Shown: positions 37,600 to 47,437, counted from the stretch's first letter. The stretch: DNA of 64,000 nt from WGAL01 sp964570865 (GCA_964570865.1 CAZMZM010000003.1:1-64000); one strand, 5' to 3'. The notes: generated from the sequence alone by a model not told the origin. Numbers and translations are program-made.

Positions 37600-38614
37600 T
37601 AGTTTAAAAGGAGCAAAGTTAGGAATTTTTATTTTTCTCGGCACATTACTGTTCGTCGTAATTATTTTTGTGATAGGTAATAAAAATTCCCTGTTTACCG
37701 ATACAACAACTGTTATTAGTTATTTTTCGAACATTGGTGGACTAAAAAATGGTTCGCCCGTTAATATGAGCGGTTACCAGGTTGGTTTTGTTAATCGAGT
37801 TTCGCTGATACCGGATTCATTGGGAAAAGTTGAAGTTGATATGAAAATCAACAATGACGTAATTTCATTTGTTAGAATTGATAGTAAAGCAAGCATCGAA
37901 ACCAAAGGCGTAATCGGACAAAAGTATGTAGCTATTACACCTGGTTCTAATGATTTGCCCGTAGTTAAGGAAGGAACAATAATTGCTTCGGAGTCTCCGG
38001 TAAACATAACGGATATGATAAATAACACAAACGAAATTATGTCGTACACCAAAAATATGATGCAAGAGTTTAATACTGTTCTGGAAAAAATAAATAATGG
38101 CGAAGGAACAATCGGAAAACTTGTTAATGATGATGAACTTTATACAAGTACTGTACACATTGTAAAAACCGCCGATACGTCTCTTGCCACAATGACACTC
38201 GACTTGGATAACGTAGCCGCATTGATTGATAAAATGGGTGAAAATCTTAACTCAATCTTAAAATCTGTTGACAGCACTACGCAGCAAGTAGGATATATGA
38301 TTAAAGATATCCGCAACGGGAAAGGTGCTTTGGGAGTTTTGGTTGGAGACAGAGCAACTGAGGATTCGTTACGAAGTATGGTTAAACAATTATCGTCAAC
38401 TGTTAATGAGATTAAAATCGGTTCAATTCGTTTTTCCGAAGATATGGAAGCTCTGAAGCATAACTGGCTTTTCAAATCGTACTTTGAAGAGCGGGGTTAT
38501 TGGGATTACGGCGAATTTAAGAAGGAAATTAAAGTGAAGATGGACGAGTTGAACAAGAGAATTGAAGAGTTGAAGAAACTTGAAAATAAACACGGAATAA
38601 AATCTGAAGATTAA
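37592..38614 (+). CDS. mlaD: MlaD-family MCE protein
   Basis: This is the substrate-binding MCE protein of the lipid transporter, anchored by one N-terminal helix (LGIFIFLGTLLFVVIIFVIG, ~10-29). The MCE domain (~40-120) contains NIGGLKNGSPVNMSGYQVG, VDMKINNDV and TKGVIGQKYVAITPG. The rest is a long helical region with a repeated INNGEGTIGKLVNDD / IRNGKGALGVLVGDR motif, typical of MlaD relatives that hexamerise, and a charged coiled-coil C-terminus. It overlaps mlaF. No terminator is evident before the convergent CLC gene 32 bases away. Confidence 0.93.
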   Translation: MLNSLKGAKLGIFIFLGTLLFVVIIFVIGNKNSLFTDTTTVISYFSNIGGLKNGSPVNMSGYQVGFVNRVSLIPDSLGKVEVDMKINNDVISFVRIDSKASIETKGVIGQKYVAITPGSNDLPVVKEGTIIASESPVNITDMINNTNEIMSYTKNMMQEFNTVLEKINNGEGTIGKLVNDDELYTSTVHIVKTADTSLATMTLDLDNVAALIDKMGENLNSILKSVDSTTQQVGYMIKDIRNGKGALGVLVGDRATEDSLRSMVKQLSSTVNEIKIGSIRFSEDMEALKHNWLFKSYFEERGYWDYGEFKKEIKVKMDELNKRIEELKKLENKHGIKSED

Positions 38615-38646
38615 AGCAAGTTACTTTTCCCATTTTTTTGTACGGC

Positions 38647-40731
38647 TTATTTCCAATTACTGATTTTCTTTAGGTTTTCATCAGCGCCGAAAAGTACGAA
38701 AATATCATCTTTTCGTAATACGTAGTTTGCGTCAGGGAAAATTATTTCCTCCTTTTCGTCGGCATTAAAAATTGTAGTTGAACGTTTAATCATCAATACT
38801 TCAACATTATAATTATTTCTTAATCTTAAGTTTGCCAATGTTTTTCCTACAAAATTTTGAGGAACTTTTTGTTCCATGATAGAATAACCGTCTGCAATCT
38901 GTGACCATTTTGTGGTTTCAATCGTTATTAATTCTGAAGAGATTCCTTCGGCAACATTATTCTTAAAACTTTCCTTGTTATATGCTGTAATAACATCGTG
39001 CTTAAATAGTGTTCCGATAAGTTTTTCCGATTCAGTATCCACTACGGGAAATTCTTCGTAATTGAATTTGGCAAAAAGTTTAAAAACATATTCAAGGTTA
39101 TCATTTTTATGAAGATGAGTAAAATATTTATTGGAAATATCGGCTGCGACAAAAAAATCTTTTAACGAATCATATTCTGTAATAATCGGGCGCATCTCTG
39201 CATCGGAAATAATTCCTTCTACTCTCTCTTGCTCGTCAACAACGTAAATTATTTTGTTATCGCTTGAGATAAAATATTTTACCAATTCGGGCAAAGTAGT
39301 ATTAATACTTACTTTAATAAATGATTTTCGCATCAAATCCTTTACTCGCATAGAGCGAAGAATATCAATATTTTTACCTTTTTTAATGCTCAGTCCGCTT
39401 TGTTCCAAATGTTTGATGTAAACAGGTTCTTCGGCAAGCCATTGAACAATTATTGTACTTAATATTACTGCAAACATAAGGGGAATCATCAAAGAATAAT
39501 CACGAGTCATTTCAAAAATAATTAGGATTGAAGTAAGCGGAATAAAGTTGACGCCTCCTAAAGTTGCACCCATTGCTACCAAAGTAAAAGTCGGAATATC
39601 AACGCTTAGGCCAAACAGATAGTTAATCCCAACCGCAAATACATATCCGAGTCCGGCACCGATAAAAAGGGTAGGAGCAAAAACACCTCCGAAACCTCCC
39701 GAGCTGAGGATTAGAGGGACGAAGATAAATTTAATTGCCGCTAATATAATAACAACATGAATCGGATAGACGGAAGCTAAGATGTTGTTGATGGCTTTGT
39801 ATCCGATACCAAACGCATCGGGATAAAAATAACCGATAACACCGAGCGCTAATCCCACCAAAGCCATTGCAAGCCATTGAGGCATTTTTTTCAATATATT
39901 GTCATGAAAAAGATTGCCGATTTTTTCAGAATAGTTTATATAAAAAACCGAGAAAATTCCGGTAAAAATTCCGAGTAAAATGTAAAGATAAAGTTGGGAA
40001 TAAGGACCAATGTTTGTATGCCCAAAAATAAAAGTAGGTTCGTTCCCTAAAAAAATTCGTGCAACCGCACTGGCGGAAACCGATGCTAAAATTAAACCGG
40101 CAAAAGTAACGGAATGGAAATCATGAAGTAAAATTACTTCGAAGGCAAAGAAAACTCCTCCCATCGGGGAATTAAAAACTGCGGCAATTGCGGCTCCGGA
40201 ACCGGCAGCCGTAAGTATTCTGCGCTGTGAATCAGAAAGCCCTAAAAACTGTCCTAATTTACTGGCAACTCCGCCACCAATTTGTGCGGCAGGTCCTTCA
40301 GGTCCTACCGTTCCGCCAAATCCCATGTTAATAACAGGCGCAATAAAATGAAAAACAGTAGTCCGGAATTTTATAAATCCCCCTCGCAAAACTACCGCTT
40401 TAATTACATCGCTTACTCCGCGGTGTTTTGCCGTATCGGGTGAAATTTTTATCATCAGGCTTTGAAGCAGCATACCGATTGTCGGAATGAAAATCACAAT
40501 CCAAAAACCTAACCGGTTTTCCCGTGCAAAATTATCGAAAAAATTGTCGAAAATAATATTAATTGATTCATGGAATAATACAGCGGCGGTTCCGACCAAA
40601 ACACCTGTAAGAATCGCATAAATACTAAAAATAGTATATTCCTGCAAACCGGATTGTGAAACGCGTTTATTAATCCAGTTTCTGGTTTTATAAAATTTTT
40701 TTGTAATTCTTATTTTTGAAAATTTATTCAT
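38647..40731 (-). CDS. CLC chloride channel/transporter with CBS pair and TrkA-C domain
   Basis: The 694-residue protein has a CLC membrane domain (to ~450) with the gating Glu145 in GTVGPEGPAAQIGG, NSPMGGVFFAFEV (187-199) and GGFGGVFAPTLFIGAGLG. Two CBS domains (~465-585, for example VKDLMRKSFIKVSINTTLPE) and a C-terminal TrkA-C/RCK-like domain (~600-694, VGKTLANLRLRNNYNVEVLM and LRKDDIFVLFG) follow. CBS and TrkA-C domains usually gate transport by binding nucleotides. At the position of the internal proton glutamate of E. coli ClcA (Glu203) this protein has Val199, as channels do. It is a single gene convergent with mlaD. Confidence 0.92.
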   Translation of the reverse strand: MNKFSKIRITKKFYKTRNWINKRVSQSGLQEYTIFSIYAILTGVLVGTAAVLFHESINIIFDNFFDNFARENRLGFWIVIFIPTIGMLLQSLMIKISPDTAKHRGVSDVIKAVVLRGGFIKFRTTVFHFIAPVINMGFGGTVGPEGPAAQIGGGVASKLGQFLGLSDSQRRILTAAGSGAAIAAVFNSPMGGVFFAFEVILLHDFHSVTFAGLILASVSASAVARIFLGNEPTFIFGHTNIGPYSQLYLYILLGIFTGIFSVFYINYSEKIGNLFHDNILKKMPQWLAMALVGLALGVIGYFYPDAFGIGYKAINNILASVYPIHVVIILAAIKFIFVPLILSSGGFGGVFAPTLFIGAGLGYVFAVGINYLFGLSVDIPTFTLVAMGATLGGVNFIPLTSILIIFEMTRDYSLMIPLMFAVILSTIIVQWLAEEPVYIKHLEQSGLSIKKGKNIDILRSMRVKDLMRKSFIKVSINTTLPELVKYFISSDNKIIYVVDEQERVEGIISDAEMRPIITEYDSLKDFFVAADISNKYFTHLHKNDNLEYVFKLFAKFNYEEFPVVDTESEKLIGTLFKHDVITAYNKESFKNNVAEGISSELITIETTKWSQIADGYSIMEQKVPQNFVGKTLANLRLRNNYNVEVLMIKRSTTIFNADEKEEIIFPDANYVLRKDDIFVLFGADENLKKISNWK

Positions 40732-40839
40732 TATTCAATTAAATAATCTTTATTAAAAATAGTAGAAAAAGTCGTAGCTCCAAATATAACAAAGATAACG
40801 TATTAGGTGGATGGGGTTTTTAAAATTATCAATGAAACT

Positions 40840-40870
40840 TTTGAATTGATGCCTATCTTTCTTATTTTTG
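40840..40870 (+). promoter_or_regulatory. Bacteroidota-type promoter of proS
   Basis: TTTG at 40840-40843 and TATTTTTG at 40863-40870 are 19 bases apart. This is an exact match to TTTG-N19-TAnnTTTG. Transcription would begin about 6-7 bases later, some 28 bases before the proS ATG. Confidence 0.75.
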
Positions 40871-40905
40871 CAGATTATTAAAATTTGATATATAAGGAAA
40901 TTAAG

Positions 40906-42615
40906 ATGAAATTCAGTAAGTCATATATTCCGACAATGAAAGAAGTTCCGGCGGACGCTGTAATACCAAGTCATATTTTGATGCTTCGCTCAGGAATGGT
41001 GCGGATGCTTTCGGCAGGTATTTACTCGTTTTTGCCGCTCGGTTACAAAATGATAAAGAAAATTACCAACGTCATTCGCGAAGAGATGGATGAAATAGGG
41101 GGACAGGAATTTCATTTGCCGGCACTTAATCCTCGTGAAATTTGGGAACAAACCGGACGCGTTGAAGCTTTTGGAGACACAATGTTCCATATCAAAAACC
41201 GAGATTATGTTTTAGCTCCAACGCACGAAGAAATAATGACTTACCATGCCAAGGGTAATATCAAATCGTACAAGGAGATGCCTCAGATTTGGTATCAGAT
41301 ACAAACTAAATTTAGAAATGAAGCACGTCCGAGAAGCGGAATAATTCGTGGAAGGCAGTTCTTGATGAAAGATGCATATTCTTTCGATTCATCTTTTGAG
41401 GATTTGGATAAATCTTACGACCTGCATTATAAAGCTTACAAAAAGATTTTTGATCGCTGCGGAATTAAATATTTTGTAGTCGGTGCTTCAAGCGGAGCTA
41501 TGGGCGGAAATAAATCGGAAGAGTTTATGGTGAAATCCGATGCGGGCGAAGATACGGTTGCTTACTGCGAACATTGCGGATACGCCGCTAATATTGAAGT
41601 TGCTACTTCCGCACAGGAAAGTGTAAAGCGTGCAGAAACAAGCAAAGAAATTTATGAAATTCACACTCCCAATATTAAAAGCATTGATGAACTCTGTGAA
41701 TTTTTAGGAATAGACGAAAGAGAAACAGCTAAATCGAGAGTTTATATTTTTGAAGAAAAACCTGTTCTTGTTCTTATGTCGGGTAACGATGAGGTAAACG
41801 AAACCAAACTGGAAACAGCGCTGGGCGGTGCCGTGAGACCTGCGCACCCCGAAGAATTAAAAGAAATCTCAGGAGCTGATGCCGGCTCGATTGGACCGAT
41901 AGGGTTTAATTTTCGCATAATTGCCGACAACAGATTAAAGGATGGAAACAACCTTTACAGCGGCGCCAACAAAAATGATTATCACATTGGAGGAATTGAC
42001 CTTAAACGTGATTTGCCGGAATTGGAATACTTTGATTTGCGCACCGTGGAAAAAGGGGAAAAATGTACTCGCTGCGGAGAAGAACTTGATGTGTTTAAGG
42101 CAATCGAACTCGGTCATATTTTTAAATTGGGGACAAGGTATTCTTCCGCATTGGGTGCAACTTTTTTAAATGAAAACGGGAAAGAGAATCCGATTGTGAT
42201 GGGGAGCTACGGAATAGGCGTTGAACGGGTTTTAGCTTGTTTTGTTGAGCAGAATTTTGATGAGCGCGGAATAGTTTGGGACAAACATTTGCGTCCGTTT
42301 GATATTCACATGTTGGGACTAAACATGAAAAAGCAGCCGGTTGTAGAAGCTACCGAGAAATTATACGAAGACTTCCGCAAAGAGGGGTTTGATGTTCTGT
42401 TCGATGACCGCACAACCGTTCAAGCAGGTGTAAAGTTTAATGATGCGGATTTAATTGGTGTACCTATTCAAGTTATTGTTGGAGAGCGCGGACTAAAGGA
42501 AAACCAAGTGGAGATTAAAATCCGTAAGACCGGAGAACGCTTTAATGTAAATATAAAAAATGTTTCGGATGAAATTAAGAAATTATCCGAACAAGCTATT
42601 GGAAAACAGAAGTAA
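40906..42615 (+). CDS. proS: Prolyl-tRNA synthetase
   Basis: ProS charges tRNA-Pro. The 569-residue protein is the bacterial type with an editing insertion. It shows class II motif 2 in FRNEARPRSGIIRGRQF with the MKDAYSFD follow-on, the INS editing domain (~225-390, including YIFEEKPVLVLMSGNDEVNE and GADAGSIGPIG), motif 3 GSYGIGVERVLACFVEQN and the C-terminal anticodon-binding domain (FDIHMLGLNMKK to the end). I placed the start at ATG 40906 because AAGGAAA lies just upstream. The frame is open to a TTG at 40885. Confidence 0.98.
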   Translation: MKFSKSYIPTMKEVPADAVIPSHILMLRSGMVRMLSAGIYSFLPLGYKMIKKITNVIREEMDEIGGQEFHLPALNPREIWEQTGRVEAFGDTMFHIKNRDYVLAPTHEEIMTYHAKGNIKSYKEMPQIWYQIQTKFRNEARPRSGIIRGRQFLMKDAYSFDSSFEDLDKSYDLHYKAYKKIFDRCGIKYFVVGASSGAMGGNKSEEFMVKSDAGEDTVAYCEHCGYAANIEVATSAQESVKRAETSKEIYEIHTPNIKSIDELCEFLGIDERETAKSRVYIFEEKPVLVLMSGNDEVNETKLETALGGAVRPAHPEELKEISGADAGSIGPIGFNFRIIADNRLKDGNNLYSGANKNDYHIGGIDLKRDLPELEYFDLRTVEKGEKCTRCGEELDVFKAIELGHIFKLGTRYSSALGATFLNENGKENPIVMGSYGIGVERVLACFVEQNFDERGIVWDKHLRPFDIHMLGLNMKKQPVVEATEKLYEDFRKEGFDVLFDDRTTVQAGVKFNDADLIGVPIQVIVGERGLKENQVEIKIRKTGERFNVNIKNVSDEIKKLSEQAIGKQK

Positions 42616-42641
42616 TTCAAGGAAAATAACCTTTGAAGCAA

Positions 42642-42687
42642 TAGCAACCGACTTAATTGTTTATTGAACAAATAAAGTCGGCTGCTA
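42642..42687. terminator. Bidirectional hairpin between proS and clpX
   Basis: TAGCAACCGACTT (42642-42654) pairs with AAGTCGGCTGCTA (42675-42687). On the minus strand the single mismatch becomes a G-T wobble. An inner TTGTT/AACAA pair extends the stem. It lies between two convergent stops, but a strong T-run is missing. Confidence 0.55.
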
Positions 42688-42707
42688 TACTCTGAGGTTA
42701 TATTAAA

Positions 42708-43979
42708 TTAAGCGGTTTTTCTATCGGTTTTAATGTAAATAGGTTCCGATTTTTTATCAACAACATCCCTTGTAATAAGGCATTTTTCAATTCCTTCACG
42801 AGAAGGTAAATCGTACATAATATCCATCAAGGTAATTTCAACTATTGAACGCAAAGCACGGGCTCCGGTTTTACGATCCATCGCTTTTTCTACAATGGCT
42901 TCCAACGCAAGCGGGTCAAATTCCAGTTCCACTCCTTCCATTCTGAATAGTTTTTGAAATTGCTTAACAATAGCATTTTTGGGTTTTGTTAAAATTGTAA
43001 CCATCGCTTCTTTACTCAATGAGTGGAGAGGTGAAATTACAGGTAAACGGCCAACCAGTTCAGGAATTAATCCGAACTTAATTAAATCATCAGGCTCGGT
43101 CAAAGCCATTAATTCATCTTTCTCAAGTTCGCTTGCCGATTCTACTTCGGCGCCGAATCCCATCGAATTTTTGTTGATTCTTGAAGCTATTATTTTTTCA
43201 ATTCCTTCGAATGCGCCTCCGACAACAAACAAAATATTTTTTGTGTTAACGTTTATTAAACTTTGTTCAGGATGCTTGCGGCCGCCTTTGGGCGGTACGC
43301 CTGCTACCGTGCCTTCCAGAATTTTCAACAATGCCTGCTGAACACCTTCTCCCGAAACATCGCGCGTAATCGAAGTACTCTCGCTTTTTCGGGCAATTTT
43401 ATCTAATTCGTCGATGTAAATAATTCCGCGCTGTGCCCTTTCAAGGTTATAATCAGCGGCTTGGAGTAAGCGGACCAAAACAGATTCCACATCGTCGCCG
43501 ACATAACCGGCTTCGGTTAATGTTGTCGCATCGGCAATAGCAAAAGGAACATCAAGAATCTTTGCCAGTGTTTGAGCTATTAACGTTTTTCCCACGCCTG
43601 TTGGTCCGATTAGAAGAATGTTACTTTTTTCTATTTCAACATCATCCAACTCAAAGTAAGAATCTTTAGCGTTAATCCGTTTATAATGATTATAAACCGC
43701 AACTGAAAGAGCTTTTTTGGCAGCTTCTTGTCCGATAATATGTTCATCAAGCAAAGCTTTAATCTCTTCGGGAGTTAAAATTCCCTTTGTTGATTTATTT
43801 GAAGTATAAGCGGCAATATTATTTTTGAGAATATCAACGCTTGTTTTTACACAAATATCGCAAATATACACATCAGGTCCTGCAACCATACTGGTTACTT
43901 CGCTGGCATCACGTCCACAGAATGAACACTTAATTCCTGTGTCTTTGCCATTTCCCTTTCCTTTATTAATTTCGTCCAT
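42708..43979 (-). CDS. clpX: ATP-dependent Clp protease ATP-binding subunit ClpX
   Basis: ClpX unfolds tagged proteins and feeds them to ClpP. The 423-residue protein has the N-terminal zinc-binding domain with Cys18, 21, 40 and 43 (CSFC, CDIC), Walker A GPTGVGKT, the pore-loop region GYVGDDVES, Walker B IIYIDELDKI, SGEGVQQALLKILEGTVA and sensor 2 region RKTGARALRSIVE. The ATG at 43979 has an AGAAGAG ribosome-binding site, so I preferred it to the in-frame TTG one codon earlier. It overlaps the TPR gene upstream by 14 bases; clpP is not adjacent. Confidence 0.98.
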   Translation of the reverse strand: MDEINKGKGNGKDTGIKCSFCGRDASEVTSMVAGPDVYICDICVKTSVDILKNNIAAYTSNKSTKGILTPEEIKALLDEHIIGQEAAKKALSVAVYNHYKRINAKDSYFELDDVEIEKSNILLIGPTGVGKTLIAQTLAKILDVPFAIADATTLTEAGYVGDDVESVLVRLLQAADYNLERAQRGIIYIDELDKIARKSESTSITRDVSGEGVQQALLKILEGTVAGVPPKGGRKHPEQSLINVNTKNILFVVGGAFEGIEKIIASRINKNSMGFGAEVESASELEKDELMALTEPDDLIKFGLIPELVGRLPVISPLHSLSKEAMVTILTKPKNAIVKQFQKLFRMEGVELEFDPLALEAIVEKAMDRKTGARALRSIVEITLMDIMYDLPSREGIEKCLITRDVVDKKSEPIYIKTDRKTA

Positions 43980-45825
43980 CAATCTCTTCTTTTATTAATT
44001 TAATATTTTCTCTAATTACGGAAAGATATAAGGAATTAGGGTATTTTTCAAGGAAATTATTAAAAACCTTTAAAGATTCGTTTAATTTTCCTATTTTGTA
44101 ATAAACTTTCCCCAGTAAATAAGCCGCTTTATCCGGATTAATCTCCGGTTTCTTCTCCTTATTCAGTCTTTCTAAAATCTTTACAGATTTCTCATAATTT
44201 TTTTTGGCAAATTCAATTTCAGCAAGCCGTAACGCAGATATATTATTCAACATAAATGCACTTTTATTTTCGGCAATTATTGATAAAACTTTAATTGCCT
44301 CATCCGGTCTGTTTTCTTCAATAAGTAAATTTCCTTGAGCAAATAAAGCAAGATTAACGGAATCCTTCTTAAAAACGGAAATAAGCATTTTCAAATCAAT
44401 GGCGTCATTGGCAAAATCCTGATTATTAGCATAGGCAGCTTCATTCAATACTTGAATTGCTTTGGTGAATTTCCCTTCGAAAAATTTAATTTTTCCGAGA
44501 TAATATTTTGCCTCTACACTTTTTTCTTTTCCGGAGCGTTTGTTGTTTATTACCTTGGAGAAGTAATTTTCAGCGGTTTTTAAATCATCGTTTCTTATCG
44601 CCGATTTGCCTAAATAAATTAGTGCCGAAAAAAAATAGGGGCTTTGTTGCCCGACTGAAATAATATCGGCAAACAACGAATCCGCTTTGCGAAAATCAAG
44701 GAGATAATTATTGTAAACTAAAGCCAATTCATATTCCGCCCGAAGTTTCTGAGTCGGACTTTTTGCTTGATCTAATATTTGCATTAGTAACTTAACAGCT
44801 TCTTCCGTTTTAGTCGAAACAATTTTTTCAGGTAAATAAACGTCAGGTGCAAAGTTGTTGTCTTTTTTATTCAGTGCAATTTTTTTTAGAATCGTTGCGG
44901 CAAGACCTGCTTTTGCTTCCAAAGAATAATTCTCGTCCGTGTATTCATTCACTAACACCCGATAAGCGTTTTCGGCAACGGCAAAATTTCCGGAATGTAA
45001 ATTATCATTAGCAAATTGCAAAAGATACCTTCCCTTTTGATTCATCGATTTATCAAGCACGCGAACCAAATCAAAAGCTCGGGCAAAATTTCCGGTATGC
45101 TTGTAAATGTTAACTAAAAGTTTTTTAATTACAACTTTATCATGTTCTTCCGAACACTTCTCGATAGTTGAAGTAATTTCCTCTTCCGCGTTATGTGAGT
45201 TTAACAATTTAAGAATTTGCCGCTGTACAATGGAAAAACGTTTTGAGTCGTTGAGTAAAATTTCACAATATTCCTTTGCCGCCGATTTGTAATTCATCAT
45301 AATCGAATAAATGTTGGCGATGTCAAACGAAAAATAAATCGGGTCTTTCGACTTTTGTTTTCCCTCCTTCAGCAGTGCTAACGCTTCTTCAAAAGCACGA
45401 TTCTGAATTTCGTAATTGGCGATTACTCTGTAATTGATTGAGTTGTTGTGGTTGAGAGTAATCGCTTTATTCCAAACGGAAAATGCGGAATCCGTTTTGT
45501 TTGCCATGTAATAAGCGGTTCCCAGCATTCCGTAAGAATTAATATCGTATGGATTATTTTTAAGTTTGCTTTTACATAAATTAACAACATCATCATATTT
45601 TTTAAGGGCAAGTGTAGTTCGTACCAAAGCATTGTAGTAGTTAAAATTATTTTTGTTTTTCAAATACAAATTTTTGTAAATGGAATTTGCCTTGGCCGGT
45701 TCTCCCCCTTGTTCGTAACTTTGCGCCAAGCGGAAAAGTTGGTCCGGATTGTCACGGACAATTTGTGCTCGAAGTGATAAAGTTCCTAAAGCCATTAATG
45801 ATATTATTAATATAATCTTTCGCAT
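43966..45825 (-). CDS. Secreted/periplasmic TPR-repeat protein
   Basis: The 619-residue protein starts with a signal peptide (MRKIILIISLMALGTLSLRAQ). The rest is a series of tetratricopeptide-like helix pairs, for example ANSIYKNLYLKNKNNFNYYN, YGMLGTAYYMANKTDSAFSV, YFSFDIANIYSIMMNYKSAA, AAYLLGKVYYKIGKLNESLK and NNFLEKYPNSLYLSVIREN at the end. Such proteins are protein-binding scaffolds in the envelope, but no specific partner can be named. The 3' end overlaps clpX, so clpX is likely cotranscribed from this gene. Confidence 0.82.
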   Translation of the reverse strand: MRKIILIISLMALGTLSLRAQIVRDNPDQLFRLAQSYEQGGEPAKANSIYKNLYLKNKNNFNYYNALVRTTLALKKYDDVVNLCKSKLKNNPYDINSYGMLGTAYYMANKTDSAFSVWNKAITLNHNNSINYRVIANYEIQNRAFEEALALLKEGKQKSKDPIYFSFDIANIYSIMMNYKSAAKEYCEILLNDSKRFSIVQRQILKLLNSHNAEEEITSTIEKCSEEHDKVVIKKLLVNIYKHTGNFARAFDLVRVLDKSMNQKGRYLLQFANDNLHSGNFAVAENAYRVLVNEYTDENYSLEAKAGLAATILKKIALNKKDNNFAPDVYLPEKIVSTKTEEAVKLLMQILDQAKSPTQKLRAEYELALVYNNYLLDFRKADSLFADIISVGQQSPYFFSALIYLGKSAIRNDDLKTAENYFSKVINNKRSGKEKSVEAKYYLGKIKFFEGKFTKAIQVLNEAAYANNQDFANDAIDLKMLISVFKKDSVNLALFAQGNLLIEENRPDEAIKVLSIIAENKSAFMLNNISALRLAEIEFAKKNYEKSVKILERLNKEKKPEINPDKAAYLLGKVYYKIGKLNESLKVFNNFLEKYPNSLYLSVIRENIKLIKEEIDGRN

Positions 45826-45952
45826 AATTAAAGTTGAATACCCTGAAATAATAAATTAGTTCCTATTCGATGAAGATGAAATACAAAAATAGCAAAAATA
45901 GGTTTAACTTTTAGGAGAATGCAAAATTTCATTAATTCTCGGAGATAATAAT

Positions 45953-47437
45953 TTATTCGTAAAATTTCGGGGAAAATATATTTCCATAATTAAGGATTAA
46001 GTTGGGGTCTAAGAGTTTTTTTATCGAAGCCATTCCTTTTATGATATCCGCAGGGTACATCAGTTCAAAGTAGGAACGCTTTAATTTTCCTATTCCGTGT
46101 TCAGCCGAAACAGTTCCCCCTAATTCAACTGCTTTGGCACAAATTTCACGATAAAGATTTTTGGCAAGCTCAAATTCCTCTTGATTTTCGGGCAGCATAT
46201 TTAAATGCATATGTGAATCGCCGAAGTGCCCGTAATTAACGTAGTTCAAGTTATTTTGTTCTACAAGCCCGTTTCCGAAAAAATAAAACTCTTTGAATTT
46301 ATCGGGAGGAACTGCAGTATCTGTCCCAACTTTTCTCAGATTATTTTTTGTAACATACTCGCTGATTTTCCAGGAAACCGCATGGCGAAAATCTTGAAAC
46401 TCACGCCTTACCTTCACGTCAGTTGCAATCCACGAGTTTTCTAAATCGCCTTCAAATTTCTCAACAAGCTCAATCCATTGATTTGTAAGGGCTTCCTCGT
46501 TCACGGAGTTTGTCTCTTGTTCGAACCAAACGGCAGCTTCGTGGTGTTCGGTAATCTTAGGGAAATCGCCGCGTAAAAAATCAAGAGCATTGGCATCAAA
46601 AAACTCAAGACTTAGAGCGTCAAGATTATCCGTGGAATTACTTTTACGGGAAGAATATGATAAAGTTCTTGCAGAAGCAATAAAATCAAGGGCTTGATTA
46701 ACATTATTAAAAAATATTATTGCCGAGAGAAAATTTTCCGGCTTGGGCTGCAATCGTAATTCCGCTTCGGTAATTACGCCGAGAGTTCCTTCTGCGCCTA
46801 TGAACAAATCAATTGCATCCATTCCTTTTTTGATGAAATATCCGGCAGCGTGTTTAACTTTAGGCATTTTAACTTCAGGTAATTGCAGTGTAATTTGCCT
46901 GCCGGAATTTGTTTTGAGCGATAAGTGTAAATCATCCGCAAAAACTTCTCCTCTCCCAATGCTTAACTTGTCCCCATCGGGCAAAATAAGATTAATACGT
47001 TTTACAAAATTTCTTGTAGAGCCGTACTTAAAAGATTTTGCGCCGGATGCGTTTGTTGCAATTGTTCCGCCGATAAAGCAATTATTTTCTGTCGGATCCG
47101 GAGGATAGTACAAACCGGATTTATCGGTTTCGGATTTAAAATCGGCAAGTAAAACACCGGGTTGAGTAACTGCGTTCAATTTTTCTTTGTCGATGGAGAT
47201 GATTTTGTTGAGCTTATCGGTTGCAATTACAATTCCTCCTTCGGGAACTCGTCCTCCGGTAAGCCCCGTACCGTTTCCGGATATTGTAACCTTTGTCTTA
47301 TTCTTATTTGCATTAAAAAGAATAGCGGCAATGTCATCCTCGTTTTCGGGAAAGAAAATTTCGCTGCATTCTCCTTCGTAATTTGCAGCATCCGAAAAAT
47401 AGGGAACTATTTCATCTTTATTTGTTTTTGTAATCAT
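45953..47437 (-). CDS. glcD: FAD-binding oxidase, glycolate oxidase (GlcD)/D-lactate dehydrogenase type
   Basis: This is a flavoenzyme that oxidises 2-hydroxy acids. The 494-residue protein has the FAD-binding type 4 domain (ISGNGTGLTGGRVPEGGIVI, TQPGVLLADF, YYPPDPTENNCFIGGTIATN, GAEGTLGVITEAEL). The FAD-oxidase C-terminal domain has YGHFGDSHMHLNMLPENQEE and GGTVSAEHGIGKLKRSY, whose His residues contact flavin or substrate. Glycolate and D-lactate are both possible. The usual partner subunits GlcE and GlcF are not in this window. It is transcribed on its own or with the Trm112-like gene upstream. Confidence 0.88.
   Translation of the reverse strand: MITKTNKDEIVPYFSDAANYEGECSEIFFPENEDDIAAILFNANKNKTKVTISGNGTGLTGGRVPEGGIVIATDKLNKIISIDKEKLNAVTQPGVLLADFKSETDKSGLYYPPDPTENNCFIGGTIATNASGAKSFKYGSTRNFVKRINLILPDGDKLSIGRGEVFADDLHLSLKTNSGRQITLQLPEVKMPKVKHAAGYFIKKGMDAIDLFIGAEGTLGVITEAELRLQPKPENFLSAIIFFNNVNQALDFIASARTLSYSSRKSNSTDNLDALSLEFFDANALDFLRGDFPKITEHHEAAVWFEQETNSVNEEALTNQWIELVEKFEGDLENSWIATDVKVRREFQDFRHAVSWKISEYVTKNNLRKVGTDTAVPPDKFKEFYFFGNGLVEQNNLNYVNYGHFGDSHMHLNMLPENQEEFELAKNLYREICAKAVELGGTVSAEHGIGKLKRSYFELMYPADIIKGMASIKKLLDPNLILNYGNIFSPKFYE

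Noticed and set aside
42979..43341. 120-codon open frame on the plus strand
   Set aside because: It is antisense to the conserved AAA core of clpX.
46743..47108. 121-codon open frame on the plus strand
   Set aside because: It is antisense to the FAD-binding part of glcD and shows no domain.
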